Source: Allotamlana fucoidanivorans
Lineage (GTDB): Bacteria; Bacteroidota; Bacteroidia; Flavobacteriales; Flavobacteriaceae
Assembly: GCF_045788535.1 (NCBI RefSeq)
Contig: NZ_CP074074.1
Location: 1,178,001 to 1,242,000, forward strand
Length of the DNA: 64,000 nucleotides
Direction: 5' to 3'
Positions 43,266 to 52,275 of this stretch are shown here, one piece after another (position 1 is the stretch's first letter; every line of letters starts with the position of its first letter). The notes beneath the pieces are model-generated. The model saw only the letters and a list, made by a program, of their open reading frames with translations. It made no database searches and was not told where the DNA came from. A program made the translations under genes and the position numbers.

Positions 43266-43955
43266 GAAGGGATTTGCGTCGTGATAGGGGATTTTAAACT
43301 CAATGATACCAGTAGAATAGGGTGCTATTTCATAAGCATTATAAAGTAGAACGATACCTTCCTCTGTATACGCCATATTTTTTGGTAATTGAAAAGTATT
43401 AGGGCTAAAAAGTATATCGTCTTTTGTGATGGATTGCTCAAAGTAAAATTGAGCTAATTTTGAAAATTCATCGGTGTTGTTGATTAAATTAATGGTTGGA
43501 ATTAGTAATCCAGTTTCTGGATTAAAATTCAAAAAGGTAATAGATAATAAGCCATGAGCGCCTCCAGTATTCGTGTATGTTGTAATAGATATACTGATTA
43601 TGTCTTCTGTTTGGTATAGTACTTCACCATCTATTTGAGCTTCCCAGACTTGCGGACTTTCTGGAAAATCTTTTTTAAAATCAATATAATCTTGATTAAA
43701 ATTTTGAATACTTACTTCCAGATTATCCGTATTATGTTTTTCGGCATTTAAACAAAAAATAATCGTTTTTTCAATTTCAGCGTTTACATTATTCGCTGCT
43801 TCTGAATCTCCCGAAGCCAATATGATATCAAGCTCAACAATAGTATTGTCTTTTGAGGCTAAAGTAAATTCTGAAAATGACAGCGTGGATTCTTCTTTAC
43901 AGGCAACAAGAACTGCAAGAGATAGAAATATAATTGGTAAAACAGGTGTTTTCAT
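43245..43955 (-). CDS. DUF3298/RsiV-like domain lipoprotein
   Basis: 236 residues from the ATG at 43955, which gives a lipoprotein signal ending LVACKEE (Cys19). A DUF4163-like part and the DUF3298 domain follow, with TYTNTGGAHGLLSITFLNFN as the typical core and FKIPYHDANPFL at the end. The family includes the extracellular part of the anti-sigma factor RsiV, but there is no membrane anti-sigma segment or sigma gene here. The next gene upstream ends 42 bases away. Confidence 0.85.
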   Translation of the reverse strand: MKTPVLPIIFLSLAVLVACKEESTLSFSEFTLASKDNTIVELDIILASGDSEAANNVNAEIEKTIIFCLNAEKHNTDNLEVSIQNFNQDYIDFKKDFPESPQVWEAQIDGEVLYQTEDIISISITTYTNTGGAHGLLSITFLNFNPETGLLIPTINLINNTDEFSKLAQFYFEQSITKDDILFSPNTFQLPKNMAYTEEGIVLLYNAYEIAPYSTGIIEFKIPYHDANPFLVLNGS

Positions 43956-43997
43956 GAATTGACTGCTAGCTAAATAAGAAAAGGGATGCAAACTATT

Positions 43998-44825
43998 TTA
44001 ATCTAAATAGTAAATATACCCAAAATTTAGCCAAACCAACCAATCATTATTACGGTCATAACCGCCCCAATTATGATTTAATCCATCAATCCAATCACTA
44101 TAATAATACTGCCATCTTAAATCAAGCATCAAATCAGATAGTTTGGTTAATTTATATCTAACACCAACACTGGCTACCGTAGACCAAGTTCCTCCTCCTT
44201 TTGTTTTTATGGGGTAAGGAGGTTTATCTGGAAAATCTTCAAACCAAAAGGAATAAATATTTGATGATTCAAACACATTACCATAAAAATCAGGATTAGG
44301 ATTGTTAAAAGTGGTGCTTGCTTTAGGGTTATAGGATGTATAATGCACACCCAAACTTACAAAAGGAGCAAATCTATAGGAAAACGCTTGAAAATCACGA
44401 ATGCTTAGGGGAAAAAATTCGAGTTGCATACCAATGTCAAAATTTTCAGCTACTCCTTTATGACCTCTTAGTTGATCGGCTTGAATACTTACTTTATTGG
44501 GTTGTACCCAATGTCCAAGATGCTCTAATTTGGTATAATTATATGAAATTTCGCTTCTAAGTTTAAAGTGATCATTAAAGTACGTGTCTGTTGTATAGCA
44601 ATTACAATCAGCACGATAGGAAAAGTTTATATAGTGAACAAGTCCAATACCAAATCCAGAATTTCCAAAATTGGTTGGTTCGTTATTTCTTATTCCAAAA
44701 TCAGACCTAAACTGTACAGGCCCTGCAATAACACCTATTTCCTGAGAAAAACCCAACTGCGCGTTTATCGATTGGGATAGGGAACAAAGATAAAACACTA
44801 AAGCTAAATGACTGAATTTGGGCAT
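43998..44825 (-). CDS. THC0290_0291 family outer-membrane protein
   Basis: 275 residues from the ATG at 44825, giving a signal peptide ending SQSINAQ; an in-frame ATG at 44888 would add 21 residues. The mature protein matches a flavobacterial family as I recall it: GFSQEIGVIAGPVQFRSDFG, then FRSYRADCNC-type text (FSYRADCNCYTTDTYFNDHF) and repeated aromatic beta strands ending in LNFGYIYYL. Probably a beta-barrel; function unknown. Confidence 0.8.
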   Translation of the reverse strand: MPKFSHLALVFYLCSLSQSINAQLGFSQEIGVIAGPVQFRSDFGIRNNEPTNFGNSGFGIGLVHYINFSYRADCNCYTTDTYFNDHFKLRSEISYNYTKLEHLGHWVQPNKVSIQADQLRGHKGVAENFDIGMQLEFFPLSIRDFQAFSYRFAPFVSLGVHYTSYNPKASTTFNNPNPDFYGNVFESSNIYSFWFEDFPDKPPYPIKTKGGGTWSTVASVGVRYKLTKLSDLMLDLRWQYYYSDWIDGLNHNWGGYDRNNDWLVWLNFGYIYYLD

Positions 44826-44969
44826 ATAAGCATAAAATTTTTGAGGCATGTTTATAAACAAATATATAAAAAGCGGTTTAATCAGCAAATATTAATAAAG
44901 GCTCTGATTTGTAATGAAAAATTATATTACGAATATCTAATAAAAACGTTTAAAATTTTATAGAAAATG

Positions 44970-44977
44970 TATATTTG
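44970..44977 (+). promoter_or_regulatory. Candidate -7 element of gdhA
   Basis: TATATTTG, an exact TAnnTTTG match 45 bases before the start at 45023. Confidence 0.5.
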
Positions 44978-45022
44978 TTGAAAAAAAATAATTATTCAAT
45001 AATTTAACTATAAAACATACCC

Positions 45023-46366
45023 ATGAAAAGTACCGTTGAAGAATTTTTAGATCTAGTTAAGCAACGAAACGGGCACGAGCCTGAATTCTTACAAGCTGTT
45101 GAAGAAGTTGCCGAAACTGTTATACCGTACATAGTAAAAAATGATATTTATTACGGAAAGAATATTTTGCTTAGAATGGTGGAGCCTGAGCGTGTTGTTA
45201 TGTTCAGAGTGTGTTGGGTTGATGATCAAGGTGAAATTCAGGTAAATAGAGGATATCGGGTTCAAATGAATTCGGCAATTGGTCCCTATAAGGGGGGGTT
45301 GCGTTTTCATCCAACAGTAAATTTGAGTATCCTAAAATTTTTAGCTTTTGAACAGGTTTTTAAAAATAGTTTAACAACGCTTCCTATGGGAGGCGGAAAA
45401 GGAGGAAGTGATTTTGATCCAAAAGGGAAGAGTGATAACGAAATTATGCGTTTCTGTCATGCTTTTATGGGGGAATTATTTAGACATATAGGTCATAATA
45501 CCGATGTTCCAGCGGGAGATATTGGTGTTGGAGCCCGAGAGATAGGGTTTCTTTTTGGAATGTATAAAAAAATCAGTAATAATTTTACAGGTGTATTGAC
45601 GGGAAAAGGATTGTCGTGGGGAGGCTCGTTAATAAGACCTGAAGCTACTGGGTATGGCACGGTTTATTTTGCTGAAAAAATGCTAGAAACAAGAGGTGAT
45701 GGTATTAAGGGCAAGAACGTCGTGATATCAGGATCGGGAAATGTGGCACAGTATGCTGCAGAAAAAGTAATTCAGCTTGGAGGAAAAGTGTTAACGCTTT
45801 CTGATTCTTCTGGTTTTATTTATGATAAAGATGGTATTGATGCTGAAAAGCTAGCTTTCGTAATGACATTGAAAAATGAAAAACGCGGAAGAATAAGCGA
45901 ATATTTGAATAAGTATCCAAATGCAGAATTCATAAAAGGACAAACACCATGGAAAATACCTTGTGAGATTGCACTGCCATGTGCAACCCAAAATGAATTG
46001 CATGAAGATGATGCTAAAACACTTTTAAATAATGGTTGTATTTGTGTGAGTGAGGGTGCTAATATGCCATCAACCAATCAGGCTATTCAAGCATTTCATA
46101 AGGCAAAAATATTATTTGCACCAGGTAAAGCTTCAAATGCTGGAGGCGTGGCAACTTCAGGATTAGAGATGACTCAAAACTCATTACGATTTAAATGGTC
46201 ACGAGAAGAAGTTGATAATAAGTTAAAAGATATCATGTCCGATATTCATAAATCGTGTTTAGAATACGGTAAAGATGATGATGGTTATATCGATTATGTG
46301 CGGGGCGCTAACATTGCTGGTTTTGTGAAGGTTGCTGATGCTATGCTGGCGCAAGGTATCATTTAG
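45023..46366 (+). CDS. gdhA: NADP-type glutamate dehydrogenase
   Basis: 447 residues, the hexameric type. Catalytic and substrate-binding lysines lie in NSAIGPYKGGLRF and LPMGGGKGGSDFDPKGKS; the aspartate region is HNTDVPAGDIGVGARE; the dinucleotide fold is VVISGSGNVAQYAAE near residue 240. It makes glutamate from 2-oxoglutarate and ammonia. It is a single gene with its own -7 element and a clear terminator. NADP preference is inferred from length and family. Confidence 0.96.
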   Translation: MKSTVEEFLDLVKQRNGHEPEFLQAVEEVAETVIPYIVKNDIYYGKNILLRMVEPERVVMFRVCWVDDQGEIQVNRGYRVQMNSAIGPYKGGLRFHPTVNLSILKFLAFEQVFKNSLTTLPMGGGKGGSDFDPKGKSDNEIMRFCHAFMGELFRHIGHNTDVPAGDIGVGAREIGFLFGMYKKISNNFTGVLTGKGLSWGGSLIRPEATGYGTVYFAEKMLETRGDGIKGKNVVISGSGNVAQYAAEKVIQLGGKVLTLSDSSGFIYDKDGIDAEKLAFVMTLKNEKRGRISEYLNKYPNAEFIKGQTPWKIPCEIALPCATQNELHEDDAKTLLNNGCICVSEGANMPSTNQAIQAFHKAKILFAPGKASNAGGVATSGLEMTQNSLRFKWSREEVDNKLKDIMSDIHKSCLEYGKDDDGYIDYVRGANIAGFVKVADAMLAQGII

Positions 46367-46392
46367 TTCATTTAAATTTAAAAAGATAAAAT

Positions 46393-46419
46393 GGCTTCCT
46401 GAAAGGGAAGCTTTTTTTG
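46393..46419 (+). terminator. Terminator of gdhA
   Basis: GCTTCC (46394-46399) pairs with GGAAGC (46406-46411) and is followed by seven or more T residues. Confidence 0.85.
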
Positions 46420-46461
46420 TTTAAACATACTTGTTCTAAAGAAATACTCGTTAGATATGAA

Positions 46462-46469
46462 TATATTTG
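46462..46469 (+). promoter_or_regulatory. Candidate -7 element of porZ
   Basis: TATATTTG, 18 bases before the ATG at 46488. It argues against the in-frame TTG at 46467 as a start. Confidence 0.45.
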
Positions 46470-46487
46470 AATATTCAAATTAAAACT

Positions 46488-48836
46488 ATGTTTAAAAGAC
46501 TTATTGTATCTATACTTTTTCTTTTTTCAATAGGCGTGCTTTCTCAGGACTACTCTACGCAATGGCAAGGTCATTTTTCATTTAGCAAAATAGTAGGCTT
46601 AAGTCAAGCAAATAATAAAATATATGCAGCAGCAGAGAACGCAGTTTTTAGCATTGATACCAAAACAAATGAATTAAGAGAATTTACAACGGTTAACGGA
46701 TTGTCAGGAGAATCTATTTCTGCTATATATTATAGTCCTGACTTTGAATTGTTGGTTGTAGGTTATGAAAATGGAATTATTGAAATTGTTTTTGAGAATG
46801 ACATAAAAGTTTTAACTGTTCGTGATATTTTTGATAAGCCTACAATTCCTTCAAATAATAAGCGAATCAATCATTTTACGGGGTACCAAAACCTAGTATA
46901 TATTGCAACTGATTTTGGGATTTCAGTATTTGATTTGGAGCGACTAGAGTTTGGTGATACTTATTTTATAGGTGCTAATGGCAGTCAAATACCAGTAACA
47001 CAAACAACAATAATCAATGAGTTTATTTATGCTTCAAGCTTAAACAATAATGGTATAAAAAAGGCAGATTTATCAGATCCAAATCTTATTGATTTCAATA
47101 ATTGGCAAACCATTAATTCTGGAAGTTGGTTAGGAGTTCAGGGGGTAGAAAACAATTTGTACGCTATAAACAGCAATAAAAAAATATACCAGATATTAAA
47201 TGATAATGTTATTGAGTTATTTACTTATAGTGATTCGCCACAGGATTTAAGGCAATCTGATAATAATCTTATAGTTTCAACAACTAATCATATTTTTGTT
47301 TATGATGCTGATTTCAATTTGATTTCCCAGATAGAACAAGCACAAGAGTTTGAGACGTCTTATACCTCTGCCGTTGTAAATGAAAATTTTGTTTTTATTG
47401 GTACTAAAAACTTTGGAATACTGAAAACAATTATAAATAGTCCATTTACTTTTGAAGAAATTCATCCAGATGGCCCCATACTGAATAATCCATTTTCCAT
47501 TGAACCTACAAATGAAGGTGTTTGGGTAACATTTGGTGAGTATGATAGTGAATATAATCCTTATCCATTAAACAGTAGAGGAATAAGTCAGTTGAAAAAT
47601 GATGAATGGATTAATACACCCTATGAAGATCTTTTTGAAGCAAAATGTTTAAACAGTATTGCCATAAACCCAGCTAACACAAATCAGGTTTATATAAGTT
47701 CATTTATAAATGGAATAGTAGAGATTGAAGAAAATATTCCAAAGATTCTGTATAATGAAACGAATAGTGGATTAGAATCCCTCGTACTCCCCTCTAATCC
47801 TAACTATGTTGATATCAGGGTAGGTACAAGTACATTTGATAAAAATGGGTTGTTGTGGTCTCTAACTAGCAGGATTGACAGGCCTTTAAAGTCTTATAAT
47901 CCAGCAAACGGTCAATGGCGCTCGTTTGATTTCACGTCATTGATTAATAGCGGGTTGGATGATAATCTTGGTTTTTCAAAAATTGTTATTGGTTCAGATG
48001 GAACTATTTGGTGTGCAAGTAGTAATTTTGGATTGATAGGATTTCATGAAAATAACGGAAGTCAGTTACTAAAAAATATAGCACGAGAAGAGCACAATAT
48101 GCCGTCAAATCAGGTTACAGGCATGGCCTTAGATAAGAGAAACCAATTGTGGATTGGAACATTAAGGGGCTTGCGTGTACTTTATAATCCTTCTGATTTT
48201 TTTGACAGCACAGATATTAGAGTAGACGAAATTATAATTGAAGAAGATGGTATAGCCAAAGAGTTGCTTTACCAACAAAATATCACAGATATTGAGGTTG
48301 ATGGTTCAAACAATAAATGGATAGGAACCTCAGATTCTGGATTGTTTTATTTTTCACCCGATGGTCAACGTACCATATTTCACTTCACACGAACAAACTC
48401 ACCTTTACCTTCAAACAGTATAAGAGATATTTCTATTGATGGCGATAATGGTATTGTATATATAGCTACACAAAAAGGATTGGTATCATTCAAATCGGGC
48501 AGTTCACAGCCTATCAAAGACTTACAACAAGCTTTTGCTTACCCCAATCCTGTAAGACCTCATTTTGATATAGTTGAAAAAAAGGTAAAGATTAAAGATG
48601 TTTCAGAGCATGTAAATATTAAAATTACCGATATTGAAGGTAATTTGGTGGCCGAAGCACAATCAAGAATTAATCAAAGATACGGAGGGTATAACCTAGA
48701 AATTGATGGAGGAACCGCCTATTGGAATGGTAAAAACCTTGCCAATAATATGGTGTCATCAGGCGTATATTTGATAATGATTTCAGATCTTGATACGTTT
48801 GAAACTAAAGTCATCAAACTAATGGTTGTGAGATAA
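46488..48836 (+). CDS. porZ: PorZ, type IX secretion attachment-complex propeller protein
   Basis: 782 residues. A signal peptide (ends GVLSQ) is followed by YSTQWQGHFSFSKIVGLSQ, the usual PorZ opening, then two beta-propellers with repeated strands such as IYYSPDFELLVVGYENG and IWCASSNFGLIGFHENN. The C-terminal ~95 residues (AFAYPNPVRPHFD onward) are a T9SS-type Ig-like domain. In Porphyromonas PorZ brings anionic LPS to the sortase PorU during cargo attachment. Start at 46488, seven codons inside a longer frame. RecO follows four bases later. Confidence 0.88.
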   Translation: MFKRLIVSILFLFSIGVLSQDYSTQWQGHFSFSKIVGLSQANNKIYAAAENAVFSIDTKTNELREFTTVNGLSGESISAIYYSPDFELLVVGYENGIIEIVFENDIKVLTVRDIFDKPTIPSNNKRINHFTGYQNLVYIATDFGISVFDLERLEFGDTYFIGANGSQIPVTQTTIINEFIYASSLNNNGIKKADLSDPNLIDFNNWQTINSGSWLGVQGVENNLYAINSNKKIYQILNDNVIELFTYSDSPQDLRQSDNNLIVSTTNHIFVYDADFNLISQIEQAQEFETSYTSAVVNENFVFIGTKNFGILKTIINSPFTFEEIHPDGPILNNPFSIEPTNEGVWVTFGEYDSEYNPYPLNSRGISQLKNDEWINTPYEDLFEAKCLNSIAINPANTNQVYISSFINGIVEIEENIPKILYNETNSGLESLVLPSNPNYVDIRVGTSTFDKNGLLWSLTSRIDRPLKSYNPANGQWRSFDFTSLINSGLDDNLGFSKIVIGSDGTIWCASSNFGLIGFHENNGSQLLKNIAREEHNMPSNQVTGMALDKRNQLWIGTLRGLRVLYNPSDFFDSTDIRVDEIIIEEDGIAKELLYQQNITDIEVDGSNNKWIGTSDSGLFYFSPDGQRTIFHFTRTNSPLPSNSIRDISIDGDNGIVYIATQKGLVSFKSGSSQPIKDLQQAFAYPNPVRPHFDIVEKKVKIKDVSEHVNIKITDIEGNLVAEAQSRINQRYGGYNLEIDGGTAYWNGKNLANNMVSSGVYLIMISDLDTFETKVIKLMVVR

Positions 48837-48840
48837 AACT

Positions 48841-49560
48841 ATGCTACTTACCACTAACGCTATTGTTCTTTCAAAGCTAAAATTTAAAGAATCCGACTTA
48901 ATCGTAAAATGTTACACCCAGCAAAAAGGTGTGGTAAGTTTTTTGCTTCATGGTGTTTTAAAGAGTAAGAAAGGAGGTGCAAAAGTAGCCTATTTTCAAC
49001 CCTTGTCACAGCTTCAAGTCATTACAGATTTCAAACCTAAAAAGTCATTACAATACATAAAAGACATTAAGGTGAGTCACATGTATACTACATTACATTC
49101 ACATATACTTAAGGGAGCTGTTGTTATGTTTTTAGCAGAGGTTTTAAGTAGTACATTGCAAGAAGAAGAAGCGAATGAACCGCTTTATAGCTATATAGAA
49201 CATACGCTATTATGGCTTGATACACAATCTGAATACGCTAACTTTCATTTGTTGTTTTTATTGAAATTATCTAAGTATTTAGGGTTTTATCCAGATGTTT
49301 CTCATATTGATTATGCTTTTTTTGATTTGAATGAAGGTAAATTTGAGTCTAAGTATACAAGTAAATATTGTATCACTGGAGACAATTTAGAGCTCCTAAA
49401 ACAGTTGTTAGGCACAACATTTGATGCTTTACCAGAAATTAAGATTAATGCTAAACAAAGGCAGTCTTTTTTAAATATGATTTTGCTTTATTTTGAACTA
49501 CATTTGGGGAGTTTTAAAACCCCTAAGTCATTGCAGGTATTTAATCAAGTTTTTAGTTAA
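48841..49560 (+). CDS. recO: DNA repair protein RecO
   Basis: 239 residues: an N-terminal OB fold (LLTTNAIVLSKLKFKESDLIVKCYT) and a helical C-terminal domain. The zinc-site cysteines of some RecO proteins are not evident, which is common in Bacteroidota. It works with RecR to load RecA at gaps. It is tightly packed between porZ and a TonB receptor gene (gaps of four and two bases), so the three are probably one transcript. Confidence 0.92.
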   Translation: MLLTTNAIVLSKLKFKESDLIVKCYTQQKGVVSFLLHGVLKSKKGGAKVAYFQPLSQLQVITDFKPKKSLQYIKDIKVSHMYTTLHSHILKGAVVMFLAEVLSSTLQEEEANEPLYSYIEHTLLWLDTQSEYANFHLLFLLKLSKYLGFYPDVSHIDYAFFDLNEGKFESKYTSKYCITGDNLELLKQLLGTTFDALPEIKINAKQRQSFLNMILLYFELHLGSFKTPKSLQVFNQVFS

Positions 49561-49562
49561 AA

Positions 49563-51974
49563 ATGAGGTCGTTTTCTATTCTTTTCTTTCTATTGCTTGC
49601 GTTTACAAGGTTTTATGCTCAAAATATAAAGGTTTTAAATAAACAGACTAATGAACCGATTTTCGGTGTTGCCATATATAATGTAGACAAATCAAAAAGT
49701 ACGGTTACAAATTTTCGAGGGGAAGCTTCATTGCAGGATTTTTCAAGTACAGAAATCATCTATTTTAAACATTTATCACATGTTTTAAAAAGGCTCTCAA
49801 AAAATGCTATTGGTCATTCTAACAGAGTTTATTTAGAATCTAATACGCAAGACCTACAAGAAGTGGTAATTTCAGCATCAAAGTTTGAACAAAGTAAAAA
49901 AGATATCCCTCAAAAAATCATCAGTATAGATGCTAAAGAAATTACATTTACTAATCCTCAAACAAGTGCCGATGTTTTAGAAAAAACGGGACAGGTTTAT
50001 GTTCAAAAAAGTCAATTAGGAGGCGGAAGCCCAATGATAAGAGGGTTTTCTACAAACCGACTGCTAATTACTGTTGACGGTGTACGCATGAATAATGCCA
50101 TTTTTAGAGGAGGTAACCTTCAAAATGTTATTTCTATTGATCCATTTTCACTTCAGAATACAGAGGTAACGCTCGGCGCAGGTTCTGTTATTTATGGAAG
50201 TGATGCTGTAGGTGGTGTGATGAGTTTTTATACCAAAAAGCCTGAACTTTCGTATACAGAGGGGTTAAACCTAAAAGGAAATGCTGTTGTAAGGTATGCA
50301 TCGGCAAGTCAGGAAAAAACAGGGCATTTCGATTTCAATTTAGGGTACAGAAAATGGGGTTTTATTACTAGTGTGAGTTATACAGATTTTGATGATTTAA
50401 AAATGGGGCGCCAAGGGCCTAATGATTATTTAAGGCCTGAGTTTATTGAAGTTTCCAGAAGCGGTGACAAAATAGTACCCAATACAAACTCAAGATTGCA
50501 GCGATTTTCGGGGTACAAACAGTATAATGTGATGCAGAAAGTACGGTATACTGCAGAGAAAGATTTTAGTTTTGATGTCGGACTATTTTATACCACAACT
50601 TCTGACATACCGCGGTATGATAGATTAATACGCTATAAAGGTGATCAATTACGATCTGCAGAATGGCACTACGGTCCGCAGTCATGGTTTATGAGTAACT
50701 TTCAAATGACCAAGTTAAGCAGCCGTTCTAGTTTTTATAATAAAATTAAAGCTACGGTGGCCTATCAAAATTTTCAAGAAAGCAGGAAAGACAGAGATTA
50801 CCAATCAGATATAAGACGCATTAGGGAAGAAGCGGTAGATGCGTATTCCTTTAATCTTGATTTTGAAAAAATTATAACACCCAAAACACATTTTTTCTAT
50901 GGTGCCGAGTATGTGTATAACAAAATAATGTCGCATGGCGAAACTCAGAATATAATGACGGGTGAGCGCGAAAAAGCCGTTTCAAGATATCCCAATGGGG
51001 CAAGCTGGCAATCGGGAGCGGTGTATGCTAGCTTAAAATATAAACCCAATACAAAGTTTGTATTTCAATCGGGTTTACGTTTTAATCATGTGATTTCTAG
51101 AGCCGATTTTACAGAAAATAATACATTTTTACATCTACCTTTTAATCAATCTATAAACGAGTCAAGTGCCCTTACAGGAACGGCTGGAATTAGTTGGTCA
51201 CCTAATGATAGGATTCAATGGAAATTGAATGCTTCATCGGCCTTTAGAGCACCTAATATAGATGATATTGGTAAAGTGTTTGATTCTGAACCAGGATCTG
51301 TAGTGGTGCCTAATGAATATTTAAAACCAGAATTTGCTTATGGAGGTGAATTAGGTGTGCTGTTAGATTTTGATGGAAAAGTGTTGTTAGATATGAATAC
51401 GTATTATACCTATTTAGATAATGCTTTAGTACGAAGGGATTATACGTTAAATGGTCAATCCAACATTATATATGATGGCGAATTAAGTAACATTCAAGCT
51501 ATTCAAAACGCTTCAAAGGCGTGGATTTATGGTTTTGAAGTCGGCTTAAACATTAGGTTTACAAACCAACTGAAGTTAACATCGCAATACAATATTACAG
51601 GTGGTACGGAGGCCTACGGAAATATAGAAGTACCCGTGAGGCATGTGGCACCTCAGTTTGGGAATACGCATCTTATTTGGAGTAATAATAAGATGAAGTT
51701 TGATGTGTTTGCCAATTATAATGGAGAATTATCAGCCAATCAATTAGCCCCTTCAGAAATTGAGAAAGATTACATTTATGCCTTAGATGCTAACGGAAAC
51801 CCTTACAGTCCGTCATGGGTTACACTTAATATTAGGGCGCAGTATCAAATACATGAATCGTTAGCTATAATGGCTAGTTTAGAGAATATAACCAATCAAC
51901 GTTATAAAACCTATTCCTCGGGGATTGGGGCTGCGGGCAGAAATGTTATTCTAGCCTTAAAGTATAGCCTATAA
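49563..51974 (+). CDS. TonB-dependent outer-membrane receptor
   Basis: 803 residues. Signal peptide (ends TRFYAQ), a carboxypeptidase-regulatory-like domain (about 22-95), plug domain (about 110-225, SPMIRGFSTNRLLITVDGVR and GAGSVIYGSDAVGGVMSFYT) and a 22-strand-type barrel ending in VILALKYSL. The plug and the barrel text FRAPNIDDIGKVFDSEPG resemble receptors of the haem/haemoglobin and cobalamin type rather than SusC. The ligand is unknown. Third gene after porZ and recO. Confidence 0.92.
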   Translation: MRSFSILFFLLLAFTRFYAQNIKVLNKQTNEPIFGVAIYNVDKSKSTVTNFRGEASLQDFSSTEIIYFKHLSHVLKRLSKNAIGHSNRVYLESNTQDLQEVVISASKFEQSKKDIPQKIISIDAKEITFTNPQTSADVLEKTGQVYVQKSQLGGGSPMIRGFSTNRLLITVDGVRMNNAIFRGGNLQNVISIDPFSLQNTEVTLGAGSVIYGSDAVGGVMSFYTKKPELSYTEGLNLKGNAVVRYASASQEKTGHFDFNLGYRKWGFITSVSYTDFDDLKMGRQGPNDYLRPEFIEVSRSGDKIVPNTNSRLQRFSGYKQYNVMQKVRYTAEKDFSFDVGLFYTTTSDIPRYDRLIRYKGDQLRSAEWHYGPQSWFMSNFQMTKLSSRSSFYNKIKATVAYQNFQESRKDRDYQSDIRRIREEAVDAYSFNLDFEKIITPKTHFFYGAEYVYNKIMSHGETQNIMTGEREKAVSRYPNGASWQSGAVYASLKYKPNTKFVFQSGLRFNHVISRADFTENNTFLHLPFNQSINESSALTGTAGISWSPNDRIQWKLNASSAFRAPNIDDIGKVFDSEPGSVVVPNEYLKPEFAYGGELGVLLDFDGKVLLDMNTYYTYLDNALVRRDYTLNGQSNIIYDGELSNIQAIQNASKAWIYGFEVGLNIRFTNQLKLTSQYNITGGTEAYGNIEVPVRHVAPQFGNTHLIWSNNKMKFDVFANYNGELSANQLAPSEIEKDYIYALDANGNPYSPSWVTLNIRAQYQIHESLAIMASLENITNQRYKTYSSGIGAAGRNVILALKYSL

Positions 51975-51978
51975 AAAA

Positions 51979-52006
51979 CCTCAAAATCCAAAAGCAGATT
52001 TTGAGG
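51979..52006. terminator. Bidirectional terminator between convergent genes
   Basis: CCTCAAAATC (51979-51988) and its exact inverse GATTTTGAGG (51997-52006) form a 10-bp stem. The T run is on the minus-strand side, so it best serves the T9SS cargo gene. Confidence 0.7.
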
Positions 52007-52031
52007 CATGGTGGTCTTAAATAGTTTAAAG

Positions 52032-52275
52032 TTATTTTTTTACTGCTTTTTTGGTTATTACAGTACCATTTGATAGATGCACTTTGGCAAAAAACACACC
52101 CTTTAAACGAGGTAAACTATAAATTTCAGAGTGGTTACTTCCGTTTAAGCGGTATAAAGAGCGTCCTAAAAGATCAAATAATTCAATCGATTTAATGGTT
52201 AAGTTAGGAGCTGTTGTGAACTGCATATCGTTGTCATTTAAAGGCACAATATCTAAGCTGTTAACAGCGGTGTTA
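52032..52275 (-). pseudogene. Detached T9SS sorting domain of the upstream cargo gene
   Basis: In the frame one base out from the upstream gene, the sequence reads NTAVNSLDIVPLNDNDMQF, then IKSIELFDLLGRSLYRLNG and ends GTVITKKAVKK. This is a type A sorting domain, the C-terminal signal for T9SS export. A start codon of its own is not evident; a longer frame reaching 52379 is only read-through of the overlapping gene. Removing one A from the AAAAA run (T run 52276-52280 on the plus strand) joins it in frame to the cargo protein. Confidence 0.85.

Noticed and set aside
46467..46487. TTG start of porZ
   Set aside because: This codon is part of the -7 octamer; the ATG at 46488 gives a normal signal peptide.
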